Shown here: positions 5,949 through 14,338 of the stretch, piece after piece
Numbering within the stretch: position 1 is the first letter of the stretch
Layout of the letters: each line of letters opens with the position of its first letter
NCBI GenBank assembly: GCA_013373515.1
Contig: JABXHR010000135.1
Location: 1-33,426, forward strand
Length of the DNA stretch: 33,426 nt
From: Gammaproteobacteria bacterium
GTDB lineage: Bacteria > Pseudomonadota > Gammaproteobacteria > JABXHR01
Direction of reading: 5' to 3'
Translations under genes and position numbers: made by a program
The notes under the pieces: generated by a model
The model's database searches: none
Told to the model about the DNA's origin: nothing
Seen by the model: only the letters and a program-made list of their open reading frames with translations

Positions 5949-7772
5949 ATGAAGCAAAAATCCCCCGAGAAGGCGTCTTTAAACTCTAAAACGCCTCCCT
6001 CAAGGCGGAAGAAACAACCCGCCGCACGCAAGCCAAAACCGCAATCTGCGGTTGCCCCACGCTCCAATATTTCAAATCAAGCGGTTAACGTAGACATGGA
6101 GCAATCATCGCCTGCAAATCCGCTTGCCGGTATGGCCAAGCTGTCGCAAGACATGCTGTCGATGTTCTCTCAACCCGAGCGTTTAATTGCCACTCAGACG
6201 AAGTACGCCACCAATATGTTGTCGCTTTGGCAACGAGGATTTAGTGCCGCCACCACTGAGGAATCTGTCGAGCCGGTGGTGTCACCTTCGTCGTCGGATA
6301 AGCGCTGGAAGGACCCGCAGTGGCAGGCCAATCTTGGGTTTAGCTTGGTGCAGCAGGCGTATTTGCTGACGTCGGACTACATGCGCGAGCTCTGCCAGTC
6401 GATGCCGATCGAGGACGCGCATCAAGCTGACCAACTACGTTTCTACACCGAACAAGTGATTGCTGCCATGGCACCGACCAACTTCCCGCAGACCAATCCT
6501 GCGGTGTTGTCGAAAACGGTGGAATGCAATGGCGAGAATCTGATGGCGGGTTACCAAAACTTTATGCGGGATCTCGATCCAGATCAGGGTCAGCTCAAAA
6601 TTGCCATGACCGATAAATCCGCATTTACGATTGGGGAAAATATCGCCACCACCGATGGCGCGGTGGTGTTTCGCAATCGGATGATTGAACTGATTCAGTA
6701 TGCACCGAGTACCGGTAAAGTGCTTAAGCGACCACTGATGATTGTGCCGCCTTGGATCAATAAATTTTATATTTTGGATTTGCAGCCCAAGAACTCGATG
6801 ATCAAGTGGCTGGTTGAGCAAGGTCATACTGTATTTGTGCTGTCGTGGGTAAACCCAGATGCGAGCTACCGTGATGTTGGTTTTAACAACTACATGGAAG
6901 AGGGCATTTACGCGGCCACAGATTTTATCTGTCAGTCGCTCGAAGTTGAGCAGCTCAATGCCATTGGTTACTGCATTGGTGGAACGTTGCTCAGTGCAAC
7001 ATTGGCCCATATGAAGGCCATCGGTGACAAGCGAATCGTCAGTGCGACGTTCTTTACCTCGATGATCGATTTCGCTGAGCCAGGTGAATTGGGTTTGTTT
7101 GTCGATGAGCCGCAGCTGCAGCGTTTAGAGGCCGAGATGGCCGAGCATGGCATCCTCAAAGGGCAGGCGATGGCGAGCACATTTAATATGCTGCGTGCCA
7201 ACGATTTAATCTGGTCGTTCTATGTCAATAATTACTTGATGGGCAATCAGCCACCAATCTTTGATTTGCTCTATTGGAATTCGGATTCCACGCAAATTCC
7301 AGCAGCGACTCACAGCTTTTATTTGCGCAATATGTATCAGCGCAATTTACTGTGTCAGCCCGGTGCACTGCAGTTTAACGGTGTAGATATTGATATTTCC
7401 AAGGTAGATATTCCCGTGTATTTTTTGTCGGCGCAGGAAGATCACATTGCGCCCTGGAAGTCGACTTATGCCGGTGCGCAGTTATTCGCTGGAGATGTGA
7501 CGTTTGTGTTGGGTCAGTCCGGGCATATTGCTGGGGTGGTCAATCCGCCGTCGGCCGACAAATATGGGTATTACACGACAGATCAACTGGCGCCTGATGC
7601 AGATGGTTGGCTTGAATCGGCGAGCGAGCATAAGGGTTCGTGGTGGATGCATTGGCACGACTGGGTGCAAGGCCACAATAAAGTAAAAGTGAATGCTCGC
7701 ACGGTTGTTCCTGTCGATGATTCGCAAGCGTCACATGCACCGGGTAGTTACGTCAAAGTCAGGTATGATTGA
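5949..7772 (+). CDS. phaC: class I poly(3-hydroxyalkanoate) polymerase
   Basis: A protein of about 607 residues that polymerises (R)-3-hydroxyacyl-CoA at the surface of PHA granules. The lipase-like box GYCIGG holds the catalytic Cys (C342 from this start). The acid is in SAQEDHIAPW and the catalytic His in GQSGHIAGVVNPP. PPWINKFYILDLQP and FVLSWVNPD are also typical of class I PhaC. The first 40 or so residues are low-complexity and very basic (Lys/Arg/Pro/Ser). The start is uncertain: ATG at 5949 (GAG at 5939-5941), GTG at 5937 (GGA at 5927-5929) and TTG at 5925 are all in frame; I prefer the ATG. It is followed at 24 bases by phaR. Confidence 0.95.
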   Translation: MKQKSPEKASLNSKTPPSRRKKQPAARKPKPQSAVAPRSNISNQAVNVDMEQSSPANPLAGMAKLSQDMLSMFSQPERLIATQTKYATNMLSLWQRGFSAATTEESVEPVVSPSSSDKRWKDPQWQANLGFSLVQQAYLLTSDYMRELCQSMPIEDAHQADQLRFYTEQVIAAMAPTNFPQTNPAVLSKTVECNGENLMAGYQNFMRDLDPDQGQLKIAMTDKSAFTIGENIATTDGAVVFRNRMIELIQYAPSTGKVLKRPLMIVPPWINKFYILDLQPKNSMIKWLVEQGHTVFVLSWVNPDASYRDVGFNNYMEEGIYAATDFICQSLEVEQLNAIGYCIGGTLLSATLAHMKAIGDKRIVSATFFTSMIDFAEPGELGLFVDEPQLQRLEAEMAEHGILKGQAMASTFNMLRANDLIWSFYVNNYLMGNQPPIFDLLYWNSDSTQIPAATHSFYLRNMYQRNLLCQPGALQFNGVDIDISKVDIPVYFLSAQEDHIAPWKSTYAGAQLFAGDVTFVLGQSGHIAGVVNPPSADKYGYYTTDQLAPDADGWLESASEHKGSWWMHWHDWVQGHNKVKVNARTVVPVDDSQASHAPGSYVKVRYD

Positions 7773-7796
7773 GCCAGCAAAGGAAGATAAATCACG

Positions 7797-8249
7797 ATGA
7801 GAACCATTAAAAAATATCCAAACCGTTCCCTCTACGATACTGAGCGCAGCGGCTACGTGAGCTTGGCTGATCTGCGTCAATTGGTCATTGATTCGGTGGA
7901 GTTTGAAGTCATCGACACCAAGACCAAGCAAGATGTGACCCGCCAGGTTCTGTTGCAAATTATCGCTGAACAAGAGGGCGCGGAAGAGCCGCTGTTTAGT
8001 ACTGATGTACTGGCGAGTTTTATTCGAATGTACAGTGATGGCACTCGAAATACGTTTAGTGAATACCTCGCACAAAGCATGGCGTTTTATCAGGAGCAAT
8101 CTCAGCAGGTACTCAAGGGCATGGGGCGCCAGATGAGTGACCCAATGGCCGCATGGGCTGAGTTTACCAAGCAAAATTTAAATATTTGGAACGAGGCGCA
8201 GCGCCAGATGTATCGGGCGGCCGGGCTCGATCCAGACAAAAATAATTAA
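7797..8249 (+). CDS. phaR: polyhydroxyalkanoate synthesis regulator PhaR
   Basis: A 150-residue protein. The N-terminal PHB/PHA accumulation regulator DNA-binding domain is unmistakable: RTIKKYPNRSLYDTERSGYV, with DLRQLV and VIDTKTKQDVTRQVL (about residues 1-60). A PHB_acc domain follows (about 65-105, FIRMYSDGTRNTFSEYL), then a helical tail. In characterised bacteria PhaR represses phasin and its own gene, and is released when it binds nascent PHA granules. The ATG at 7797 has AAGGAAG 5' of it. The likely targets here are the shared GCACAAA sites before phaZ and phaP, which is an inference. Confidence 0.95.
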   Translation: MRTIKKYPNRSLYDTERSGYVSLADLRQLVIDSVEFEVIDTKTKQDVTRQVLLQIIAEQEGAEEPLFSTDVLASFIRMYSDGTRNTFSEYLAQSMAFYQEQSQQVLKGMGRQMSDPMAAWAEFTKQNLNIWNEAQRQMYRAAGLDPDKNN

Positions 8250-8276
8250 CAGTTGCAATAATCTAGGGAGAGTGCA

Positions 8277-9023
8277 ATGAAAAAAGTCGCGCTGGTGACC
8301 GGTGGAACTGGTGGTATTGGTACGGCCATTTGTAAGCAATTACACCACGATGGAATGACGGTAATTGCGGGGTATTACAACGGTGGTCAACACGAAAAAG
8401 CCCAAGGCTGGCTGGAGACTGTAAGAGCGGAAGGGTTCGAACATATGTATATCGCCTTTGGCAATGTCTCCGATTATGAATCAGCCAAGACCTGCATCGA
8501 TGGCATCGTCGAAGAACATGGGCCGATTTCGGTATTGGTTAATAACGCCGGTATTACACGTGATTCGATGTTTAAGCGCATGAGTGTCGAGCAGTGGCAG
8601 GACGTGATCAAGGCAAACCTCGATAGCTTGTTTAATATGTCGCGCTTGGTCATCAATGGCATGCTTGAAAACGGTTGGGGCCGAATGGTGAATATTTCAT
8701 CGATCAACGGTCAAAAGGGCCAGTTTGGTCAGACGAACTACTCTGCGGCCAAGGCCGGCATGCATGGGTTCACCAAAGCTTTGGCGCAAGAAGTTGCTTC
8801 CAAAGGAATTACCATCAATACAGTGTCGCCTGGCTATGTGGCGACCAGTATGGTGAAATCAGTGAAGCCGGAAATTCTTGAGGGCATTGTGGCCAATATT
8901 CCAGTAGGTCGTTTAGGCGAGCCGGAAGAGATCGCCCATGCGGTGTCATATTTGGTGTCTGAGCACGCGGGTTATATTACCGGTTCAAATTTGGCCATCA
9001 ATGGTGGTCAGCACATGTTCTGA
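8277..9023 (+). CDS. phaB: acetoacetyl-CoA reductase
   Basis: A 248-residue short-chain dehydrogenase that reduces acetoacetyl-CoA to (R)-3-hydroxybutyryl-CoA with NADPH, giving the monomer for PhaC. The cofactor motif TGGTGGIG is at residues 8-15 and NNAG at 89-92. The catalytic triad is Ser142 in NISSINGQKGQFG with Tyr155 and Lys159 in YSAAK. The run NGQKGQFGQTNYSAAKAG is characteristic of PhaB rather than FabG. GGGAGAG at 8266-8272 is the ribosome-binding site. It is the last gene of the PHA locus; no thiolase gene follows, and the stop is 4 bases from the convergent trmL stop. Confidence 0.95.
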   Translation: MKKVALVTGGTGGIGTAICKQLHHDGMTVIAGYYNGGQHEKAQGWLETVRAEGFEHMYIAFGNVSDYESAKTCIDGIVEEHGPISVLVNNAGITRDSMFKRMSVEQWQDVIKANLDSLFNMSRLVINGMLENGWGRMVNISSINGQKGQFGQTNYSAAKAGMHGFTKALAQEVASKGITINTVSPGYVATSMVKSVKPEILEGIVANIPVGRLGEPEEIAHAVSYLVSEHAGYITGSNLAINGGQHMF

Positions 9024-9027
9024 ACCC

Positions 9028-9507
9028 CTAGCTCAAATCGGCGCCGACAAACCCGAGTTGGCGCCATCCTTCATAGACCGCAATCGATACGGCATTCGCC
9101 AGATTTAAGCTTCGACCGCCTGCCACCATTGGCAACTTTACTTTGGTGCGCTCGACAAATCCCGCCAACACATCATCTGGCAGCCCCCGAGTCTCAGGGC
9201 CAAATAACAACACATCGCCATGCTGAAATTTAACTTGATCGTGGCGCGTTTTGCCTTTGGTGGTAAAGGCGTACCAATTGGCGTGGAGCTCTTCACGCAC
9301 TGAATCGAGATTGGGGTGGATGTGTACACTGGCCCACATCGAGTAATCGAGGCCCGCCCGGCGCAACGACTTTTCATCCATATTAAAGCCCAGTGGCTCT
9401 ACCAAATGCAGTGCACAGCCTGTATTGGCGCTGAGGCGTATGAGGTTGCCAGTATTGGGGGGAATTTCCGGTTCGAATAGGACGATATGTAGCGGCGGTG
9501 AACTCAT
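9028..9507 (-). CDS. trmL: tRNA (cytidine(34)-2'-O)-methyltransferase
   Basis: A 159-residue SPOUT-class methyltransferase that 2'-O-methylates the wobble base of tRNA-Leu isoacceptors. Motifs are HIVLFEPEIPPNTGNLIRL at the N terminus, LLFGPETRGLP in the middle, and PMVAGGRSLNLANAVSIAVYE at the C terminus, which forms the trefoil knot that binds SAM. The start is the ATG at 9507 with GAGG 5' of it. An upstream in-frame ATG at 9636 would add 43 unrelated residues running into the opposite secretin gene region and is rejected. Confidence 0.93.
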   Translation of the reverse strand: MSSPPLHIVLFEPEIPPNTGNLIRLSANTGCALHLVEPLGFNMDEKSLRRAGLDYSMWASVHIHPNLDSVREELHANWYAFTTKGKTRHDQVKFQHGDVLLFGPETRGLPDDVLAGFVERTKVKLPMVAGGRSLNLANAVSIAVYEGWRQLGFVGADLS

Positions 9508-9614
9508 GAGAACCTCGTAGTTTGCGACAAATGTTAACGGTTTCGTTGGACTGTGGCGAGACTGTAATCGAATAGCGCGTGCAATGGATGCATGGTATTG
9601 CCCAAGGAGGCGCC

Positions 9615-11066
9615 ATGTATCGCATGATTTGCACAATTGGTTTGATCAGCCTGATGGCATGTTCAACGCTACCACCAGAGAACATGACACCCAATGCCGT
9701 TCGACCACCAGCGCATTGGCTGGAGTCTTCAGCGAATACACCAGTGGCACCGACGCCCAAACCTAAGTTGCGCGATAAGCACATTTCGCTCACCGCCCAG
9801 AAAATCTCCCTGAATCAGCTATTTGCCAAACTTGGGCAAATGACGGGTATCGATATTGAGCAATCTGTTGACCTGCCGCAGTTGGTCTCGGTGGCCTATC
9901 GCGAGCAGGCGCTCGATACAGTGATTGATCTTTTGGCGATGCAGCATGATTTCGTTAGCGTTTGGGATGGAGATCGACTGTTGCTGTTGCCTGCGGGCGA
10001 CTATAGCGAGATCTATCGCTTGCCGCTGATGCCTACCATTCGTGACTTTTCGGCGCGGCTTGGCACACGGAGCAGTGAAATTAGTGAGCTTGAGAACGCT
10101 GAAATCGGCGGATCGGATAGCGTCATTACCACGGAAGCCAAGGCAGACCCTTGGCAGGAAATATTAGCGGGTATCCAGCAGCTTGCGCCGGGTAAGCCTG
10201 TCAATCTGCAACCACATAACTCCATGGTGTTGGTCAATGCCAGCAAACGTGAGCATCGAGAAATTGAGCGCTATTTATCGCAACTCACCGAGCGCTCGGC
10301 GCAGCAGGTGTTGATCGATGCTGCGGTGGTTGAAATTAGGCTGGAATCGTCCGAGCGAAGTGGGATTGATTGGCAGTCTTTGACCGAGGGAGCGGGACTG
10401 ACTTTGGTGCAAAACCTGACTGGCTTTAATCCACTTGAGACGTCGCCCAATTCGGCCGCCATCTACCGACAAACCCATTCGGGTAGTGTACTGACTCTGG
10501 CTTTGCAGAGCTTACAAAATCAAGGGCAAGTGCGTGTGTTATCCAATCCAAGGCTGCGTGTGCTCAACAATCAATCCGCGTTAATGAAGGTGGTCGATGA
10601 ACATGTGTTTTTCACTCAGGAAATAGAAGAAACCTTTGACGACGAGGGGCAAGTTGCACGGCGAAGGTTACAAACCGATATCGGACGAATCCCGGTTGGA
10701 CTGACCCTGCAGGTCCTGGCCACCATTGCGGAGGGCGGAAGGATTAGCTTGCAGCTGCGTCCAACCTTGTCGCGAGTCAAAGGTGTCCGCGAACTGCCCT
10801 TATTCGAAGATCAACGGCCCTTGGTCAATGAGGTGCCAGAGCTTCAGGTGCGTGAGCTAGAAACCGTCGTCTCGGTGCAGAGCGGTGAGACCATCGTGCT
10901 CGGCGGCATGATGGCGGATGATCTATCAACACGTAGAAAAGGGTTGTCTGGCTTGCCGCTGCAACGGGGCATCGGTAAATGGTTGGGGGCATCAGATCAA
11001 GCGCGCCAACAGACTGAATTGGTGATTTTTCTTAAACCTAGGGTAATTGGTCATGTCGCCCGCTGA
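9615..11066 (+). CDS. outer-membrane secretin lipoprotein, MshL/PilQ/GspD family
   Basis: A 483-residue protein with a lipoprotein signal (lipobox LMAC, Cys at about residue 16). It continues with an STN-type N domain (about 50-115: LNQLFAKLGQMTGIDIE, then VAYREQALDTVIDLLAM), a ring domain (NSMVLVNASKREHREIERYL), and a secretin domain to the end. VPELQVRELETVVSVQSGETIVLGGMM is the MshL/PilQ signature. It should form the outer-membrane channel of a pilus or secretion machine. I chose the ATG at 9615 because AAGGAGG (9604-9610) is ideally placed and the signal starts there. It is the first gene of a nine-gene operon and is closer to MshL in style than to the PilQ also encoded here, as it lacks AMIN domains. 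Confidence 0.88.
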   Translation: MYRMICTIGLISLMACSTLPPENMTPNAVRPPAHWLESSANTPVAPTPKPKLRDKHISLTAQKISLNQLFAKLGQMTGIDIEQSVDLPQLVSVAYREQALDTVIDLLAMQHDFVSVWDGDRLLLLPAGDYSEIYRLPLMPTIRDFSARLGTRSSEISELENAEIGGSDSVITTEAKADPWQEILAGIQQLAPGKPVNLQPHNSMVLVNASKREHREIERYLSQLTERSAQQVLIDAAVVEIRLESSERSGIDWQSLTEGAGLTLVQNLTGFNPLETSPNSAAIYRQTHSGSVLTLALQSLQNQGQVRVLSNPRLRVLNNQSALMKVVDEHVFFTQEIEETFDDEGQVARRRLQTDIGRIPVGLTLQVLATIAEGGRISLQLRPTLSRVKGVRELPLFEDQRPLVNEVPELQVRELETVVSVQSGETIVLGGMMADDLSTRRKGLSGLPLQRGIGKWLGASDQARQQTELVIFLKPRVIGHVAR

Positions 11067-11283
11067 GATGGAAGTATATTTGCGCCGCCACCGCCAACGA
11101 AGCGCTTTGGCGAGTGTGGCGTTGATTGTGGTGGCCTCTGTCGTTTGGTTCTCACTGCTTTATGGCGTCAGTACCTTCTGGCTTTGGGAGGCGAGAGCAC
11201 AACACCAGCAAGCGCTGATCGAATACCAAGATGCTGCCGCGCGCTTGCGTCGCTGGAGCGCGGAGGAAGGGCGAAATGATTGA
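11053..11283 (+). CDS. small bitopic membrane protein of the pilus-like operon
   Basis: A 76-residue protein of no recognised family. A short basic cytoplasmic N terminus (YLRRHRQR) is followed by one membrane segment (about residues 19-42) and a charged, Ala/Gln-rich, probably coiled-coil periplasmic tail. The ATG at 11053 lies inside the secretin gene (14-base overlap), and its end overlaps the ATPase start by 8 bases. The position between secretin and motor suggests an assembly or alignment role, possibly like a very reduced GspC/PilP-type connector. That is inference, as no sequence motif supports it. Confidence 0.65.
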   Translation: MSPAEMEVYLRRHRQRSALASVALIVVASVVWFSLLYGVSTFWLWEARAQHQQALIEYQDAAARLRRWSAEEGRND

Positions 11284-12517
11284 AACCTCTTCATTTGATT
11301 GGGCCTTGATCGCGGCGCAAAGCAACGCGTCGCATCGTCGGTATCTACTCCGCGTCAATCAAACGCACGATCGTTGTCGGGTGCTGTACGACAAGGCATC
11401 GATCTCACAGGTACGCCATCACTTGGCCAATGAATCTCTCGGTGAGATCGAGCTTATCGAAGCCAGTGCACGTGAATTTGCAGAAGTGCAGGCTCGACTC
11501 GGATTAGGCGTTCCCGCTGAGGCACTTCAGGCCGAGGCGCTGCTTGAGCATGCTGTCGCCATCGGTGCTAGTGATATCCATTTGGATTTTCAAGTGAATG
11601 GGCTAGATGTGCACTATCGAATCGACGGCGTGCTGAGTTCGGTTGCAACATTTTCGGTGGACGTGGGCCATCGGCTAATAGAGCAAATCAAGGTTCAAAG
11701 CCGGATTGATATCGCCAAAGTCGGAGTGCCCCAAGACGGAAAGTTGCGGTTGCAGCTATGGGGTAGCTATGTTGAGTTTCGGGTGTCGACTTTACCAGCC
11801 GCTTTGGGTGAAAGTGCCGTCATTCGGGTGCTCGACTCGGCCAAAGTTGAGCCTGTGCTAGGGCATCTATTCCATGGTGGTGTGGTGACACAGTTTGAGC
11901 GTTGTCTGCAAATGACCGATGGTCTGATCGTCGTCGCTGGCCCAACCGGCGCAGGAAAGTCCACCACCCTTCACGCCATGTTATCTGAGCTCAATAACGG
12001 TGAGCGCTGCTTGATCAGTATCGAAGATCCGATCGAGCGAGTGGTGGCCGGGGTGCGCCAGACCGAAGTGACAATCGACTCGCAGCCACTTTGGCTGCGT
12101 AGTGCACTGCGCCAAGATCCAGATGTGATTGTGGTGGGCGAAATTCGAGATCAAACCACAGCAGAACTGGCGCTGCGCGCCTCGCGCAGCGGACATTTGG
12201 TGTTGTGCACGCTGCATGTGGGCCATTACCCACAAATATTTGGGCGATTCGCGGAGTGGGGTATTTCGCGATCGATTTTAGAAGACGTGCTGCGAGCGGT
12301 GATTGTGCAGCGGCTGTTGCGGCGCAATTGTGAGTCTTGCCTTGGTGAGGGGTGCCCGCGATGCAGACAAACAGGATACTTTGGTCGAGTGGGCATTGCT
12401 GAGCTAGATGGTGGCCGTGATGACAATGGCTCGCTACGAGATCACGCAATGAACTTGGTGGCACTCGGTTTGACGCGTGAGTCAGAGGTGCAAAGGGTGT
12501 TGGGTCATGCTGCGTGA
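11276..12517 (+). CDS. type II secretion / type IV pilus assembly ATPase, GspE/PilB/MshE family
   Basis: A 413-residue hexameric motor ATPase that drives (pseudo)pilin assembly. The N-terminal N1-like domain is short (about residues 1-75). Then come ASDIHLDF (98-105), the Walker A GPTGAGKST (222-230), the Asp box SIEDPIE, the Walker B DPDVIVVGEIRD (281-292) and the His box GHLVLCTLH. The zinc-binding cysteines are C352, C355, C360 and C363, with only four residues between the two CxxC pairs, far fewer than usual in GspE/PilB. The start ATG at 11276 follows AGGAAGGG (11265-11272); an earlier in-frame ATG at 11231 is rejected. PilB-type is favoured over PilT-type because the tetracysteine is present. 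Confidence 0.92.
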   Translation: MIETSSFDWALIAAQSNASHRRYLLRVNQTHDRCRVLYDKASISQVRHHLANESLGEIELIEASAREFAEVQARLGLGVPAEALQAEALLEHAVAIGASDIHLDFQVNGLDVHYRIDGVLSSVATFSVDVGHRLIEQIKVQSRIDIAKVGVPQDGKLRLQLWGSYVEFRVSTLPAALGESAVIRVLDSAKVEPVLGHLFHGGVVTQFERCLQMTDGLIVVAGPTGAGKSTTLHAMLSELNNGERCLISIEDPIERVVAGVRQTEVTIDSQPLWLRSALRQDPDVIVVGEIRDQTTAELALRASRSGHLVLCTLHVGHYPQIFGRFAEWGISRSILEDVLRAVIVQRLLRRNCESCLGEGCPRCRQTGYFGRVGIAELDGGRDDNGSLRDHAMNLVALGLTRESEVQRVLGHAA

Positions 12518-13514
12518 GCAGGCCATTTCAGCACCGCTGAGCGATCTATTAGATTTGGTGCGCAGCGGGGTCAATCTAGTGACAGCGCTAGACATGGTGA
12601 CCGCTGCACTGCCGCACCCTGAGGCGCGGCAAGTGTTTTATCAGTGTGCACTTAGCGCAAAAGAGGGCGGCAGCTGGACAGCGCCTCTGGCGACTGTATT
12701 GCCAAGCACAGATTATTACCTGCTGTCTGCATGCTGTGAGGCAGGGAAGCTGGAGCAAGGGTTGGCGTTGTTGGTCGAGCAAATGGCCTTTCGCCAGCAA
12801 TTGAGGCATGAATTGCGTGCGGGTTTGCGTTATCCCCTGACATTGATTTCCCTCAGCATCGTTGCTGCATTGTCGTTGTTGTTTAATCTAGTGCCTCCGC
12901 TGCTGAGTTTCGCCAACGATAGCGGTATTTCCCTAGGGAACACGGGCAGCGTTTTAATGTGGTTGTATGAACATCGATTTGCCCTGATAGCAGCAGTTGC
13001 TACTGTTGCTGCGCTCATCGCAATATTGGCACTTCCAGTCGTGCGAATGCGTGTGCTTGCTCGGCTCAATCTGCCAATGCAACAAGTGGGTTGGAATTAT
13101 CAGTGGCTATTTTTGATGTCGCAACTGGTGGCCGCCGGCATACCTCTGCAGCAGGCTATTTCACAGTCATCCTCGGCAAAGTCGACCTCTCATCGTCAAG
13201 CGGTTGCGCTACGTCAGCTAAACGACCGTTTGCTGGCGGGTTGGGGCGTAGATGCGGCATTTGGGCAGTGCGCATTTTTGTCGGTTCGCCAGCGGCAGTT
13301 GATTCGAATTGCGCAAAGTACAGGGCGCTTGGATGTTGCCTTCGCGCAGTGTGCACACTTGTCGTTTTTAGCGCTAGAGCGCGCAAAGGGACAGCTGATT
13401 TCTGCGGCGCGAGGCATTGGCCTTGGCTTGGGCGGTGGCATGGTGTTTTTGATTGTCGGTGGCTTGATACTGCCGATCTATGATGCAGTGTTCTCACAGG
13501 TGGGGCAGCAATGA
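12507..13514 (+). CDS. inner-membrane platform protein, GspF/PilC/MshG family
   Basis: A 335-residue polytopic protein with two GspF-type helical-bundle domains (about residues 8-125 and 200-325). Membrane segments are at about 107-127, 152-172 and 307-329. The motif CCEAGKLEQGLALL and its counterpart IAQSTGRLDVAFAQCA in the second domain are the repeated signature of this family. It is the membrane platform on which the ATPase acts. The ATG at 12507 overlaps the ATPase gene by 11 bases and has AAAGGGTG upstream. It is shorter than PilC/GspF (about 400) because the N-terminal cytoplasmic extension is missing. Confidence 0.88.
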   Translation: MLREQAISAPLSDLLDLVRSGVNLVTALDMVTAALPHPEARQVFYQCALSAKEGGSWTAPLATVLPSTDYYLLSACCEAGKLEQGLALLVEQMAFRQQLRHELRAGLRYPLTLISLSIVAALSLLFNLVPPLLSFANDSGISLGNTGSVLMWLYEHRFALIAAVATVAALIAILALPVVRMRVLARLNLPMQQVGWNYQWLFLMSQLVAAGIPLQQAISQSSSAKSTSHRQAVALRQLNDRLLAGWGVDAAFGQCAFLSVRQRQLIRIAQSTGRLDVAFAQCAHLSFLALERAKGQLISAARGIGLGLGGGMVFLIVGGLILPIYDAVFSQVGQQ

Positions 13515-14338
13515 CAGCGATGCTGCTGAACTGCGACAGTGGTAGTTATTTGCTGACGCCGGGTATTTGGGGTGGAGCGAGCTGGCAGCTGTTGTCAAGC
13601 AAGCCCTCAGATGCCCAATTGCCGCTGGGTGTTGAGAAGCTGATGTTGCCCACAGTCATGCAATTTCCCATTGGCTCTGAACGAGTTTGGCAAAATTTGC
13701 CGGCCGATCATTGCTTGCTTTTGGCGGAGGGCTACAACGGCCTGAGTGTGCATTGGGAGGGCGAACATTGGCTACTGGAGGTGACGGATGTGTCTTTTGA
13801 GGCGCTCAATGCGCTGCTGGAGCGAATGCAGTTGCCAAGGATGCGCAAACTGCCTCAAAAGATCTCGCTGGGTCCGTGGCTCTTGGGCCAAAAGCCGTCG
13901 GTTGTGAGGGCCAATTTTGTATTGATGGGGCTGCTTGTTGCAGTGGTTGGTTTCCCGCTGTTGGTTGAGGACTTGAAAATGCCTACGGCATCTACCAGCG
14001 ATCAAACTGTAGCGCAGTTGGTTGAGGCGACACCCTCGGCGCTCAGAACCTTGGCTTGGGACGATTGGAGTTTGCTCGCGTCGTGGGTGCGCGAGCAGCC
14101 AAAAATGCAGCTCAACAGCATAACGTATCGCGCCCAAGGTGGAGGGTATGCGTGGACGATATCTGCGCTTTGGCAGACATCAGAACAGACGTGGCAAGAG
14201 TGGGTAGCAGCTGTGCCCTCAGGTCTGCGCCTCAGCGTGGAAAAGTCTCCGTTTGAATCACAGACGGGTGCATCGCTGCGGAGTTTTGGCGCTGTGGTGG
14301 CAAATCCCGAAATGAGGGTGGTTTTGTGGCGAGAGTAG
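13511..14338 (+). CDS. bitopic assembly protein, GspL/MshI-like layout
   Basis: A 275-residue protein that I do not recognise by motif. It has a cytoplasmic domain (about residues 1-130), one membrane segment (about 136-153, VLMGLLVAVVGFPLLV) and a periplasmic domain of about 120 residues ending in RSFGAVVANPEMRVVLWRE. This is the layout of GspL or of a PilM-PilN fusion, but the cytoplasmic part is about half the size of GspL's actin-like domain and shows no clear ATP-binding motif. It overlaps the GspF-like gene by ATGA and the next gene by 13 bases. Function is inferred from layout and position (E-F-L-M order as in type II secretion). Confidence 0.6.
   Translation: MTAMLLNCDSGSYLLTPGIWGGASWQLLSSKPSDAQLPLGVEKLMLPTVMQFPIGSERVWQNLPADHCLLLAEGYNGLSVHWEGEHWLLEVTDVSFEALNALLERMQLPRMRKLPQKISLGPWLLGQKPSVVRANFVLMGLLVAVVGFPLLVEDLKMPTASTSDQTVAQLVEATPSALRTLAWDDWSLLASWVREQPKMQLNSITYRAQGGGYAWTISALWQTSEQTWQEWVAAVPSGLRLSVEKSPFESQTGASLRSFGAVVANPEMRVVLWRE

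Noticed and set aside
6435-7010. 191-codon minus-strand frame inside phaC
   Set aside because: Antisense shadow of a catalytic-core region of PhaC; no independent support.
9508-9636. 43-residue N-terminal extension of trmL
   Set aside because: The ATG at 9507 has a GAGG site and starts at the conserved SPOUT N terminus; the extension overlaps the secretin upstream region.
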